A DNA stretch of 64,000 bases from Neiella marina. Its GTDB lineage: Bacteria > Pseudomonadota > Gammaproteobacteria > Enterobacterales > Neiellaceae. Below are positions 17,858 through 26,866 of the stretch, in pieces (position 1 is the first letter of the stretch; the number at the start of each line of letters is the position of its first letter). The DNA lies in the NCBI RefSeq assembly GCF_002165625.1, contig NZ_NGNS01000018.1, forward strand, positions 1 to 64,000, in the 5' to 3' direction. The notes beneath the pieces were generated by a model, which was not told the origin of the DNA, made no database searches, and saw nothing but the letters and a program-made list of their open reading frames with translations. The translations under genes and the position numbers were made by a program.

Positions 17858-18763
17858 TTATTGCTCGCGAATGTACGGATTCACCTTTAATCGCTCAGAT
17901 GCTAAGTCCAAAAACGAACGGATCTTGGCGTTCATTCGGCGCCCCTCTAGCCGCAATATGTTGACTGGCAACGGTGGTTCTTCAAACTCAGTGAGGATTC
18001 GCTGTAGGCTACCATCTGCGAGTTTATCGCCTACTTGATAAGACATCACTCGAGTGATGCCAGCGCCGAGCATTACCGCTTTAATCGCCGCACCACCTTG
18101 AAAACAGTGAAGCCTGGGAGAGAGCTTCAATATCTGCTTTTTGCCATCGACCACAAATCCCCAGTTGGCCGATGGGCTGTACATGGTGGGGAAGATAATT
18201 TGATGCTTGCTGAGTTCTGATGGCGAGCAGGGGATGCCATGTTGTTGAAAATAGTCTGGTGAACCGACAATGATTCGTCGCACACTGCCGACTTGGGTGG
18301 CAAACAAGCTGGAGTCTTTTAAGTGGCCTATGCGAATGGCAATGTCGAGCTCGTCTTCTTGCAAGCTGGTGACGCGATCGGAAAAGATTGCTCGTACCGA
18401 TACATCCGGGTATCGCCTCATATATTCAGCGACTATCGGCATGACATGCATTTCACCAAACAGAACCGGTGCGGTAATGGTCAGCACGCCAGATGGGGTG
18501 GCATACAAACCGGCTGCCGCAGCTTCAGATTCTTCGATGTCATCCAGAATGCGCTTGGCATCAGTTAAGTAACGTTCGCCCGCTTCAGTCAACCTGACAT
18601 GGCGAGTGGTGCGATGAAACAGCTTTACTTCCAGTCTGTTTTCCAACGCTGCGATAGCCCGAGTAACTGCTGGCGCCGATAAATTGAGTTGCTCGCTGGC
18701 GGCGACAAAACTCTTGTGCTTTGCCACTTCAACAAACACCTGCATGGTTTCCAATCGGTCCAT
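17858..18763 (-). CDS. LysR-family transcriptional regulator
   Basis: A 301-aa regulator of the CrgA/AaeR-like group. The N-terminal winged helix (1-60) contains SFVAASEQLNLSAPAVTRAIAALE and is followed by FHRTTRHVRLTEAGERYL. The rest is a periplasmic-binding-protein-like effector domain. It is divergent from the glutathione S-transferase gene across 155 bp, which contains a palindrome suited to a LysR dimer. It probably controls that gene and itself. The effector is unknown. Confidence 0.92.
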   Translation of the reverse strand: MDRLETMQVFVEVAKHKSFVAASEQLNLSAPAVTRAIAALENRLEVKLFHRTTRHVRLTEAGERYLTDAKRILDDIEESEAAAAGLYATPSGVLTITAPVLFGEMHVMPIVAEYMRRYPDVSVRAIFSDRVTSLQEDELDIAIRIGHLKDSSLFATQVGSVRRIIVGSPDYFQQHGIPCSPSELSKHQIIFPTMYSPSANWGFVVDGKKQILKLSPRLHCFQGGAAIKAVMLGAGITRVMSYQVGDKLADGSLQRILTEFEEPPLPVNILRLEGRRMNAKIRSFLDLASERLKVNPYIREQ

Positions 18764-18787
18764 TTAACGATTGCTCCGCAGACGACT

Positions 18788-18812
18788 AATTATTGCAAAT
18801 AGCGTAATAATT
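18788..18812. promoter_or_regulatory. Palindrome, candidate LysR operator
   Basis: AATTATT-N11-AATAATT is a perfect 7-bp inverted repeat, 24 bp upstream of the LysR gene and 106 bp upstream of the transferase gene. Its T-N11-A form is that of LysR-type sites. The region is AT-rich, so chance is possible. Confidence 0.5.
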
Positions 18813-18918
18813 AATTGCATTAATGACCAATTATTATTTGTGTCTTGCTAGCTATAGTGACTCCATAACCTGATGTTGGCTTCATTGCCAACCTGAAAAT
18901 GACACTGGAGAACCGCAC

Positions 18919-19563
18919 ATGAACCCACTTTTTCCACCACAAAATAGCCCCATTCAGCTCTACCGTAATCCGTTGTCGGGACATAGCCACCGAGTCGAGT
19001 TGATGCTGTCATTGTTGGACTTACCGTATCAAACGAGTGATGTCGATATGGCCAATGGTGCTCATAAATCGCCCGAGTATTTGGCTCGCAATCCGTTTGG
19101 CCAAGTACCTGTGCTGGAGGACAATGGCATTACCCTCGCTGATTCCAATGCCATCATTGTTTACCTTGCCCAACGTTATCAAAGTAATGATCAATGGCTA
19201 CCGAGTGACCCTGTTGAACTCGCTCAAGTGCAGCGCTGGCTATCGGTCGCAGCGGGAGAGATATTTGCAGGCCCTTGCTCTGTTCGCCTCGAGAAGTTAT
19301 TTGGCGTGCCATTGGATTACCAAGTGGCCAAGCAAAAGACCTTGGCGCTGTTTGCCGTTGTTGAACCTTGGTTGGCGGAACGCCAATACCTAACGGGAGA
19401 GAAGCTTAATCTGGCTGATATTGCTGGCTACAGCTACATTGCCCATGTCGCCGAGGGCGGGGTGAGTTTGCAACCCTATCCGGCTATCCGAGCATGGTTA
19501 CAACGTATCGAATCGCAGCCGCGATTTGTCGGTATGACGCGCTCAGCCGAACTTGTTGCATAA
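18919..19563 (+). CDS. Glutathione S-transferase family protein
   Basis: A 214-aa protein with an N-terminal thioredoxin-like GST domain (about 11-85) and an all-helical C-terminal domain. The glutathione-binding features are visible: SGHSHRVELMLSLL at the first helix, the cis-proline motif GQVPVLED and the ADSNAI motif. It is followed after 21 bp by the flavoprotein-like gene. It is probably under the divergent LysR regulator, an arrangement often linked to electrophile or aromatic stress. Confidence 0.9.
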   Translation: MNPLFPPQNSPIQLYRNPLSGHSHRVELMLSLLDLPYQTSDVDMANGAHKSPEYLARNPFGQVPVLEDNGITLADSNAIIVYLAQRYQSNDQWLPSDPVELAQVQRWLSVAAGEIFAGPCSVRLEKLFGVPLDYQVAKQKTLALFAVVEPWLAERQYLTGEKLNLADIAGYSYIAHVAEGGVSLQPYPAIRAWLQRIESQPRFVGMTRSAELVA

Positions 19564-19584
19564 CCAAACGACAAGGAGCCAGTG

Positions 19585-20517
19585 ATGAGTCAACAAGCGT
19601 TTCAGTTTCATCCAAGTGAAGTAGCGATCCAGCAGCGCTTGGGAGTGGCCGAGCGAGTTGCCCGCTCAACTAAGGGGTTTATCCGCCCCTACCTGCCTGA
19701 TCAACACCGTGAGTTTTACGCTCAGCTGCGGTTCATTATCCTTGCTGCGGTCGATGCGCATGGGTTTCCGTGGCCAATTCCAATGTTCGGCCGCCGAGGG
19801 TTTGTGTCCTCGCCAGAGCCTCTGGAGCTGATGATTGCTGGCAACTTTGCGTTGCCTCAATTGCTAGGCCCGAAGCTTGAGCCGGGCAGTAAAGTAGGGC
19901 TTATCGGCATAGATTTTGTGACTCGTCGGCGTAATCGTATCAATGGTTACGTGCTGGCATCGGATGACACCGGCATCAGCGTGCATGTGGATCAAAGCTT
20001 TGGCAATTGCCCCAAGTACATTCAGCAGCGAAATGTAAGCGACGATCGCCGCATTGAGCAGCCTCAAGGCCAGCTGCATCTGAAATCTGCTATTGATAAT
20101 GTGTCGAAAGCTTTGATTGAGCGTGCCGATACTTTCTTTATTGGTTCTCGGACCGCGTGCTTTAATGACAATTGGCATACCGGCGTTGATGCGTCACATA
20201 GAGGCGGTGAAGCAGGATTTGTGTCAGTAGCTGGCAACCGTTTGGTGTTTCCTGATTACAGTGGCAACCGGTTCTTCAATACGTTAGGTAATATTGAAGA
20301 TGATGGTCGAGTCGGCCTGATCTTTATCGATTTCAACAGTGGTGATGCTTGCTTGGTTGTCGGCAAAGCGAGCATCAATTGGCAACAGGACGACATTGAT
20401 GCTTTCAACGCCGATAACAGCGGCCCGAAGGCCGAGCGGTTAATCGATGTGACGATTAGCAAACTGACCTATCTGCGCCGACTAATGCCAACTGCAAGTT
20501 GCAATCATGATAAATAA
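19585..20517 (+). CDS. Pyridoxamine 5'-phosphate oxidase-like FMN-binding protein
   Basis: A 310-aa protein with two split-barrel (PNPOx-like) units, one around residues 45-140 (FIILAAVDAHGFPWPIPMFGR) and one around 190-300 (DTFFIGSRTA, then LGNIEDDGRVGLIFIDF). Such proteins bind FMN or F420-type cofactors and act as small-molecule oxidoreductases; the exact reaction is not known. I use the ATG at 19585 with AAGGAG 6 bases before it, rather than the GTG one codon upstream. It is likely cotranscribed with the glutathione S-transferase. Confidence 0.83.
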   Translation: MSQQAFQFHPSEVAIQQRLGVAERVARSTKGFIRPYLPDQHREFYAQLRFIILAAVDAHGFPWPIPMFGRRGFVSSPEPLELMIAGNFALPQLLGPKLEPGSKVGLIGIDFVTRRRNRINGYVLASDDTGISVHVDQSFGNCPKYIQQRNVSDDRRIEQPQGQLHLKSAIDNVSKALIERADTFFIGSRTACFNDNWHTGVDASHRGGEAGFVSVAGNRLVFPDYSGNRFFNTLGNIEDDGRVGLIFIDFNSGDACLVVGKASINWQQDDIDAFNADNSGPKAERLIDVTISKLTYLRRLMPTASCNHDK

Positions 20518-20617
20518 CACTGTTTTTGGTATGGCTATTTACCTTTTAAAAATCTTTGACTACATTGGGATGGCTAGCTCATAGGAATTGAGTTTCTCAC
20601 CGCAAAGGATGCGTATT

Positions 20618-20779
20618 ATGAATATTTCTAAAATTCTTGTTCAAGACTGGCTTAACAACGCTGTCGATCACACTAACCCGCAAGCTCGCGTTGATGCAAT
20701 CGAGCGTATTATTGAGTGCTTTGGTTCATTCGAGCTGGCGGAGCGTTATATTCAAGTTCACGGTTCAGAAAACAGTTAA
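20618..20779 (+). CDS. Small hypothetical protein, 53 aa
   Basis: A short frame with a good ribosome site (AAAGGA, 8 bases before the ATG). The product is mostly helical and acidic (MNISKILVQDWL, then RVDAIERIIECFGSFELAERYI), without a signal or membrane helix. The quality of the start signal and the protein-like composition argue that it is real. I do not recognise a family. Confidence 0.6.
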   Translation: MNISKILVQDWLNNAVDHTNPQARVDAIERIIECFGSFELAERYIQVHGSENS

Positions 20780-20851
20780 CTAAGCCATTGCCAGTGCGCT
20801 CAAACGCTGGTTTACTGCTGGGCTCTTGTTGCACTAATCAATAGGTAGCGT

Positions 20852-21211
20852 TTGAGCCCTTCATCCACTCAATACACCGCCAATCCTCCTAAGACCGGGT
20901 CGTTGTCTTGTCAAATTCCATTATCGAAACTGTGTTTACTGGGATTTCTACCAGTTGCGTTGGCGTACCAGCTCGGTTGGGAGTTGTTGTTTCGATATTT
21001 ATCCAAGCAAGTCTGGGTCGATGGCTCTGCCACTACCTTAATTGCCTTTAAGCTGGTCAGCGAGATAGTGCTCTACAGCGCCATGCTCGGCTTATTGTGG
21101 CGACTTGCTATAACTAAATACCGCTTGGCGATTGGGTCTGTTTCGGTATTGCTTATTGCTATTGTCGCCTACACCGGATTCTACCTTTGCAAATTCATCG
21201 GTTGGCTGTAG
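20852..21211 (+). CDS. Small membrane protein, unknown
   Basis: A 119-aa product with three or four hydrophobic helices (around residues 27-45, 65-85 and 90-115) and a polar N-terminus. The only plausible starts are TTG at 20852 (AGG seven bases upstream) or later non-ATG codons, so the N-terminus is uncertain. No family recognised. It immediately precedes the enhancer of the LruC operon. Confidence 0.55.
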   Translation: MSPSSTQYTANPPKTGSLSCQIPLSKLCLLGFLPVALAYQLGWELLFRYLSKQVWVDGSATTLIAFKLVSEIVLYSAMLGLLWRLAITKYRLAIGSVSVLLIAIVAYTGFYLCKFIGWL

Positions 21212-21222
21212 CGAATGGTGGC

Positions 21223-21237
21223 TTTGCATTTTGCGAA
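21223..21237. promoter_or_regulatory. SypG-type enhancer palindrome, LruC operon
   Basis: TTTGCA-TTT-TGCGAA differs by one base from the palindrome TTTGCA-N3-TGCAAA found before the polysaccharide genes. It lies 80 bp before the -24 GG, about one helical turn nearer than at the other sites (88-91 bp), so the face of the helix is kept. Outer arms AATGGT and ACCATT flank it. Confidence 0.6.
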
Positions 21238-21300
21238 TGGACCATTTCATTTAGTCCTTCCTTGTTTGATAAAGCCCGCTTAATCATCTGCTTACAACAT

Positions 21301-21317
21301 CCGGAATAGTCTGTGCT
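21301..21317 (+). promoter_or_regulatory. Sigma-54 promoter of the LruC operon
   Basis: CGGAATAGTCTGTGCT keeps GG-N10-GC exactly (GG 21303-21304, GC 21315-21316). Transcription would start near 21327, 23 bp before the ATG at 21350. Confidence 0.6.
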
Positions 21318-21349
21318 CTAGTCAGTTCACAAGCAGTGAACGGGACTCA

Positions 21350-23470
21350 ATGATGAACAGAGCATATTCAAAACACATTCTTTACGGCATCGGCTTAGCG
21401 TCGGCTATGAGTTGGCAGTCGCAGGCGACACCATTTACCGAATGCCCAACCCCCGCATTCTTAGTACAAAAAAATACCGCCGAGATGTTCGGCGTCAACC
21501 TAGCTACCGGCTATTACCAAACCTTGGCATCTAACATGGGCACCTCGGGTAAGGTAAACGCCATGGGCTTCAATTTACATGACAATTACATGTACGGCTG
21601 GAGTCGTGAGTTTGCCACCTTGGTTCGTATCGGCGCTGACTATCAAATTGAGCCATTAGCCTTATCGGGCAACGATCCCAAGCTGACGTTTTTCGTCGGT
21701 GATGTGTCATTGGCTGAAAACGCGCAGTACTTGTACCAGCGTGGCAGCGGCAAAGGCTTGTATCGGGTGTCGTTGGACGCCAGTGCCACTGATTATTTGC
21801 AATGGCAAAAACTGGTCGATGGCGACAGCCTCAATATCAACATTTTTGACTTTGCTTTCCATCCTAACCGTCATGAACTCTACAGCGTTGATAGTAATGG
21901 CCGCCTGTGGATGATTGATCCGCAATCTGGCAATGCTAGTCAATTAGGTAACGTCGGCCAAACTGGCACATTTGGCGCGGTATACTTTGATGTTGAAGGC
22001 ACGCTCTATATTAGTCGCAACAAAGATGGTTTGATCTTCCGGATTGATGTCGATGCTGATCAGCCCGTTGCGGAGCTGTTTGCCCAAGGGCCATCGTCTT
22101 CCAATAATGACGGTGCCCGCTGTGCGATAGCGCCAATCGTAGAGCCGGGCTCGGCCGATATCGACTTTGGCGATGCGCCAGCAAGTTACGGCACCTTGTT
22201 GAGTGACAATGGCGCTCGCCATCAACTGGCGTCGGCTCAGTTACGCCTTGGTCAGCAAGTCGATGGCGAAGTGGATGCCAAGGCTTACCCTCAGTCTGAT
22301 GATGCAGGCTTTTGGTTTGACGACGAAGATGGCGTCGTGTTTATTTCGCCGTTGCAAGCCGGTGCTGATTTTTTGATGGTGGTGCAAGCGTCTGCATCGG
22401 GATTCGTTAGCGGTTGGTTTGATACCAATGGCAACGGCCAGTTTGATGCCAATGAGCAATTGTTGGCGGATGCGCCTGTGACCAGTGGTGACAATGTCTT
22501 TTTGCTGCCGGTGCCAGCCGATGCGGTTGAAGGCGAAACATGGTCGCGCATTCGCTTCAGCAGCGTCACGGGGCTCGCTGCTACCGGCGGTGCGCCAGAT
22601 GGTGAAGTCGAAGATCACCCCATTTACATATCCGATCAAGATACCAGAGTAAGCTTTTATCCTGGGCTACAGCAGAAAGCAACGTTGGCGTTTGAAGACA
22701 ACTGGCCAATGGCCGGTGATTATGACCTCAATGATTTGGTGGTGCGATTTCAGAGTCGCCAAGTCAGTGATGGCGAAAATAACATGGTGCGCTGGGAGCT
22801 TGAAGGTGAAGTGGTCGCCATGGGAGCGAGCTTTCATAACGGCCTGGCATTTCGGTTGTCCGGGGTAGACCCAGCCAACATTGACCAATCGCTGATTCGT
22901 TTTGAGGTCAATGGCGAGTTGCAGTCGCAATCGCCATTGGAGCCCGTTGCTGGCGAAGCAGTGTTGGTGCTGTCATCGGATTTGAAAGCGCATTTTCCTA
23001 AGCAAGGTAGCTGTGATTTTTTCCGCACCGAACAAGGCTGCCATGGTAGTGGTAGTTTTAGTTTTTCGCTGCGGGTGCCTTTCAAGGATGGTTTGAGTGC
23101 AAATGATTTCCCTGCGGCACCTTACGATCCGTTTATTTTTGCCTCTCAGCAAAGCCGCTCACCTGTGTTCGAGGTCAGTCCTGGCCGTGGTTTAGAGATC
23201 CACCTTAAGAACCAACAACCAACGACGATGGCCGATGTCAGTTTGTGGAATCTGTTGGATGATTTTTCTCAGCCCAGCAGTGGCCTGTATTACCAAAGCA
23301 GCAACGGCATGCCCTGGGCCATCGTCATTCCTTACCCATGGCAGCACCCGATGGAACGCGTTGATATTAGCGCTGCATATCCGCTGTTTGCGGGCTTTGC
23401 CCAGAGTAGCGGCGCGATCAATAGCAATTGGTATTTACCAGTCAATGCCAAACCTGAACTCTTGTATTAA
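21350..23470 (+). CDS. LruC-domain secreted protein
   Basis: A 706-aa exported protein. After a signal peptide (about 1-27), residues 30-260 form a beta-propeller-like region similar to DUF6923-type repeats (FGVNLATGYYQTL, LYSVDSNGRLWMIDPQSG). A linker containing DFGDAPASYG and a GEVEDHPI motif follows. The C-terminal ~250 residues are a LruC/DUF4842 domain, recognised by FEDNWPMAGDYDLNDLVV. LruC proteins are surface or secreted proteins of marine gammaproteobacteria and Leptospira with no established biochemical role. It begins an operon that continues with a lipoprotein and a glycosyltransferase, and it has the enhancer/sigma-54 pair used by the polysaccharide locus, so a matrix or surface function is likely. 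Confidence 0.85.
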   Translation: MMNRAYSKHILYGIGLASAMSWQSQATPFTECPTPAFLVQKNTAEMFGVNLATGYYQTLASNMGTSGKVNAMGFNLHDNYMYGWSREFATLVRIGADYQIEPLALSGNDPKLTFFVGDVSLAENAQYLYQRGSGKGLYRVSLDASATDYLQWQKLVDGDSLNINIFDFAFHPNRHELYSVDSNGRLWMIDPQSGNASQLGNVGQTGTFGAVYFDVEGTLYISRNKDGLIFRIDVDADQPVAELFAQGPSSSNNDGARCAIAPIVEPGSADIDFGDAPASYGTLLSDNGARHQLASAQLRLGQQVDGEVDAKAYPQSDDAGFWFDDEDGVVFISPLQAGADFLMVVQASASGFVSGWFDTNGNGQFDANEQLLADAPVTSGDNVFLLPVPADAVEGETWSRIRFSSVTGLAATGGAPDGEVEDHPIYISDQDTRVSFYPGLQQKATLAFEDNWPMAGDYDLNDLVVRFQSRQVSDGENNMVRWELEGEVVAMGASFHNGLAFRLSGVDPANIDQSLIRFEVNGELQSQSPLEPVAGEAVLVLSSDLKAHFPKQGSCDFFRTEQGCHGSGSFSFSLRVPFKDGLSANDFPAAPYDPFIFASQQSRSPVFEVSPGRGLEIHLKNQQPTTMADVSLWNLLDDFSQPSSGLYYQSSNGMPWAIVIPYPWQHPMERVDISAAYPLFAGFAQSSGAINSNWYLPVNAKPELLY

Positions 23471-23487
23471 TTAAAGGATGCCAACTT

Positions 23488-24024
23488 ATGAAATCGTCAA
23501 TTGTTATTTATTTCAGTGTATTCGCTCTGCTCGGATGTGGCGGAGGGGGAGGTGGAAGCAGCTCTCCGGCAGCCTCGACATCAACTTCAACTGGAGCAAC
23601 AAGCAATGAACAGCCATCTAGCACTAAAACTGAAATTGCATCAAGCACACAACCAGAAACAAACAGTGAAACCGAACAGCCAACCGAAGTTGCCAGCGAC
23701 CAGCTCCAAATCGATGCCAACTTCGATTTTGATCATCAACAACAACTGGCGGTGACCATTGAAACTTCAATGGTTAGTGGTAGTCGCTATTTTGCCACTA
23801 TTTGTGCCAGAGACCTGACTGCGGCCGACGATCAGATAGCCGCCGACTATAGCCAATGTTTGTGGCAAGCGACCTTGGTCAACGAATCTACCCTGACGAC
23901 CGTCGTGTTGCCGGCGCATATTCAGCAGCTTGTCACTGAGTTGTGGCAAATCCATCAGGGCCAGTATCAGGTGCAGCGCCAGCCGTTGCAGTTTTACGAT
24001 GGCGCAGCCACGGTAATGTTTTAG
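23488..24024 (+). CDS. Small lipoprotein, LruC-operon partner
   Basis: A 178-aa lipoprotein: signal with lipobox LLGC (Cys 17), then a glycine run, a ~60-residue Ser/Thr/Gln/Glu-rich spacer, and a compact C-terminal domain of about 110 residues with two cysteines (TICARD, SQCLW) that may pair. It begins 17 bp after the LruC gene. No known domain recognised; its position suggests it anchors or assists the LruC protein at the outer membrane. Confidence 0.75.
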   Translation: MKSSIVIYFSVFALLGCGGGGGGSSSPAASTSTSTGATSNEQPSSTKTEIASSTQPETNSETEQPTEVASDQLQIDANFDFDHQQQLAVTIETSMVSGSRYFATICARDLTAADDQIAADYSQCLWQATLVNESTLTTVVLPAHIQQLVTELWQIHQGQYQVQRQPLQFYDGAATVMF

Positions 24025-24033
24025 GAGTAGGCG

Positions 24034-25056
24034 ATGGATAAGGTCATTTGGTTAATGCTTGATAGCCGCAATGTTGGTGGTATTGAAAGCCACGTAGGGC
24101 AACTGGCGAAAGCGTTGCACTGCCGAGGGTATGATGTTTGGGTAGTGTTTTGGCGGCTTTATGGAGTGGCGCATCCGCTGCGCTCTGAGCTGCAGCAGAG
24201 CGGTATCAAAACGCTATTGCTTGGCGGCTCGCCATGGCGTTTTGTTCGCGCCTTACGCCGCTGCAAACCGCGTATTGTTCACACTCACGGCTACAAAGCT
24301 GGATTGGTTGGCCGCTTGCTCTCATGGAGTGGGGGCGCGTCAGTAGTGTCGAGCTACCATGCTGGCGAAACACCAACAGGGCGAGTTTGGTTATATGACT
24401 GGCTTGATCGTCAGTCTGCCTATTTGTGTCGCGCACGAATTGCAGTGAGCGAAGCGATCGCCGAAAGACTTCCTTGTTCGGCGTCGGTCATCAATAATTT
24501 TGTCCAGCCATCTACGCAATCATCCGATGACACCAGTAGTGAACGGCAAATTGCTTTTGTTGGCCGTCTTAGCGATGAAAAGGCACCAGATAGAGTGCTT
24601 AAAATCGCTGCGCAGTTACCGCATCAGCAGTTCCACATTTATGGCGGAGGACCGTTGCTGAGCCAATTGCAAAGCAGGGTGCCAGACAATGTTGTGTTCC
24701 ATGGCGAAGTGGCAGACATGAATCAACGCTGGCCGGCAATTGGCTTGTTGCTGATCCCAAGTCGAGCCGAGGGGCTGCCGATGGTCGCATTGGAAGCCAT
24801 GGCCCATGGCGCCAGTGTGATTGCATCGCCGGTGGGTGGATTGCCAAGTCTGCTAAGTGATGTCGATGGTTGCTCCTTGCTTGATGGTGATGATATTGCC
24901 GGCTGGGCGGCCGCTATTGAGCAGTATCAGCAGCTTAGCGACATGAACAAGCAGCCATTGGCGCAGAAAGCAAAGGCGAAAATTGCGCGAGAATACTCCA
25001 CCACCGCTATTTTGCCGCAATTCGAACACATTTATGCCGAGGCATTGAAGGGGTAG
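24034..25056 (+). CDS. Glycosyltransferase family 4
   Basis: A 340-aa GT-B glycosyltransferase. The N-terminal acceptor domain starts DSRNVGGIESHVGQLAKAL, and the donor domain holds FVGRLSDEKAPD and the catalytic-end motif PSRAEGLPMVALEAMAHG with the conserved E-x7-E arrangement. It begins 9 bp after the lipoprotein gene with GGAG before it. It is separated from the main polysaccharide locus by 10 kb but shares its predicted control. The sugar donor is not predictable. Confidence 0.9.
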   Translation: MDKVIWLMLDSRNVGGIESHVGQLAKALHCRGYDVWVVFWRLYGVAHPLRSELQQSGIKTLLLGGSPWRFVRALRRCKPRIVHTHGYKAGLVGRLLSWSGGASVVSSYHAGETPTGRVWLYDWLDRQSAYLCRARIAVSEAIAERLPCSASVINNFVQPSTQSSDDTSSERQIAFVGRLSDEKAPDRVLKIAAQLPHQQFHIYGGGPLLSQLQSRVPDNVVFHGEVADMNQRWPAIGLLLIPSRAEGLPMVALEAMAHGASVIASPVGGLPSLLSDVDGCSLLDGDDIAGWAAAIEQYQQLSDMNKQPLAQKAKAKIAREYSTTAILPQFEHIYAEALKG

Positions 25057-25096
25057 GTCGATAGCGCTATGGTTGAGCGATACAAACGGGAGCTAC

Positions 25097-25999
25097 ATGG
25101 TGTTAAACCCCAGACATTTGCTGCTGATATTGTTGGCCATGGCAGGCGCGCTGACTCAGGCTCAAGGCCATGATCCAGCTGATATCGCAATCAATCAAAC
25201 CGAGACAGGGCGACTTTGGCTGGCCACACGCATCAATGATTTTACTGGCAAAATGCTGGTCGATACCGGTTCGTCAGGCAGTGTGTTGGATCAGAAATAT
25301 CTGCCACGGATTGGCAAGTACAAAGCCATATCGGTCGACAAAGGCTGGGGTATTGGTGCTAAGGAAAGTCACATTGCCAACTTGACCATTGAAGTTGGCA
25401 GTTTTCAAGTGGCCGGCGAAAGTACCGCCAAAACCCATATCAGCGTCCATGAGAATGTGATTCCCGATCCCGAATTAATTGGCATTATTGGTATTGATGC
25501 CATTCAGGCGCTTCGCTCAGGTATGCAGTTTTCAGCCGAAAGCATCATCCTGACCAATCATTACCAAGCCAAAAATGACCGCCGACAAAGCACCGCAATG
25601 GCACTAAAGCATTCATCCCTAGGGATGATGTATGTAGAGGTAGAGATTGAAGGCCAACAAGTTGGCTTAATCATTGATTCAGGTGCTGATTACACGCTAA
25701 TCAACAGCGATTCGCTCGGTGCTTTGAAGCTTGAATCAAAGGTGTTAAAAGGCGCCTACACCTCTGATATCAACGGCAACCGGCTAGCCGTTCGGCAGGT
25801 AAACCCAACCAATATCGCCATGAATGGCAATCCCATTCGATTTTCTAAACTATTGGCTGTGCCGCTGTCATCCGCCATCCAAAATCAATCATTCTCAACA
25901 AACGTGGTGGGAGTGATAGGGCTTTATGACTTAAAGCGTCTGAAGGCGTATCTCGACTTCGACAGTGCGAAACTACATATTCAACATGGGGCACGATGA
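25097..25999 (+). CDS. Secreted retropepsin-like aspartic protease
   Basis: A 300-aa protein with a signal peptide (HLLLILLAMAGALTQAQG) and two aspartyl-protease half-sites in one chain: LVDTGSSGSVLD (about 60-71) and IIDSGADYTLIN (about 190-201). Two retropepsin-like lobes in one bacterial polypeptide would let it act as a monomer, as in clan AA enzymes. I prefer the ATG at 25097 (GGGAG five bases upstream) to the TTG at 25073. It is the fourth gene of the LruC operon, 40 bp after the glycosyltransferase. A role in processing surface or matrix proteins such as the LruC protein is inference. Confidence 0.75.
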   Translation: MVLNPRHLLLILLAMAGALTQAQGHDPADIAINQTETGRLWLATRINDFTGKMLVDTGSSGSVLDQKYLPRIGKYKAISVDKGWGIGAKESHIANLTIEVGSFQVAGESTAKTHISVHENVIPDPELIGIIGIDAIQALRSGMQFSAESIILTNHYQAKNDRRQSTAMALKHSSLGMMYVEVEIEGQQVGLIIDSGADYTLINSDSLGALKLESKVLKGAYTSDINGNRLAVRQVNPTNIAMNGNPIRFSKLLAVPLSSAIQNQSFSTNVVGVIGLYDLKRLKAYLDFDSAKLHIQHGAR

Positions 26000-26078
26000 T
26001 GGCAGGACTGCTTTGTTGACCCCCTGTAGTAGTGCCTAGCTAACTGACTTTTAATTCTCTGACAGATAGGACGTCTCG

Positions 26079-26621
26079 ATGAAAAAACTAGTATTACTGT
26101 TATCCCTGCTCTTCGTTGGCTGTGTTTGGGGACAATCATATGAAGAGAAAGTTGCCATGTCTAAAGCTCTCATCGGCAAGCCAGTTCAATCGCATGCGTT
26201 TTACACACTCGACAAACAGCCAATTACCTTTGCCAGCGTTAAGGGCAAACCAATTGTCGCCTATTTCTTTGCGTCATGGTGTGCTCCTTGTTACGAGGGG
26301 TTGGAAAACTTGCACAAAGCAACTGAACTAACCCAATCGGAGGTGGAGGTTATTGCCGTATCACTCGACGAAGATTGGGACAAACTTCAACGAATGCTGA
26401 TAAAAACAGGTTTCTCTGGGCAGGTATGGAAATCGGCTGATGCGGAATCTGCGCTCCGCCGGCGATTGTTTGCCAACTTCAGTGGCTCTCTTCCTCACAT
26501 CATCAGAATAGATAGCCAAGGAATATTGGTTGAAGGTGGCTCGCGAGTAAAAACCACTGCGCAATGGGCGGCTGTTATCAGCCAAAAGGCGACGCTACGT
26601 GAGGCGAGTGAACTTTACTAA
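26079..26621 (+). CDS. TlpA-like exported thioredoxin
   Basis: A 180-aa thioredoxin-fold protein of the TlpA/ResA group. A signal peptide spans residues 1-19, with a Cys at 15 that could be a poor lipobox. The redox motif FASWCAPC places C68 and C71, and the cis-Pro is in the GSLPHIIRID stretch. It probably reduces or isomerises disulfides in the periplasm. It follows the protease gene by 80 bp and may have its own promoter. Confidence 0.85.
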   Translation: MKKLVLLLSLLFVGCVWGQSYEEKVAMSKALIGKPVQSHAFYTLDKQPITFASVKGKPIVAYFFASWCAPCYEGLENLHKATELTQSEVEVIAVSLDEDWDKLQRMLIKTGFSGQVWKSADAESALRRRLFANFSGSLPHIIRIDSQGILVEGGSRVKTTAQWAAVISQKATLREASELY

Positions 26622-26866
26622 CTCTCTCAACTGCAATTAATAAAGACAATCGCTTGATGATATTAGGATTATTAATCACCAACGGTGCCTTGTCTGACTC
26701 ATTGCTAAAGTGTTACTCCACATCCTGGGAGCAATGTAGCGATACGACCCTAGTGCTATACCCCTGATTCAAAGTAATCCCAATCGAAACTTCTTATTCT
26801 TGAGCGTTCATATGCCGTTCTCTAGTTTGCACAAAGGTAAGACAATCAGGTAGTGCTCATAATTTT

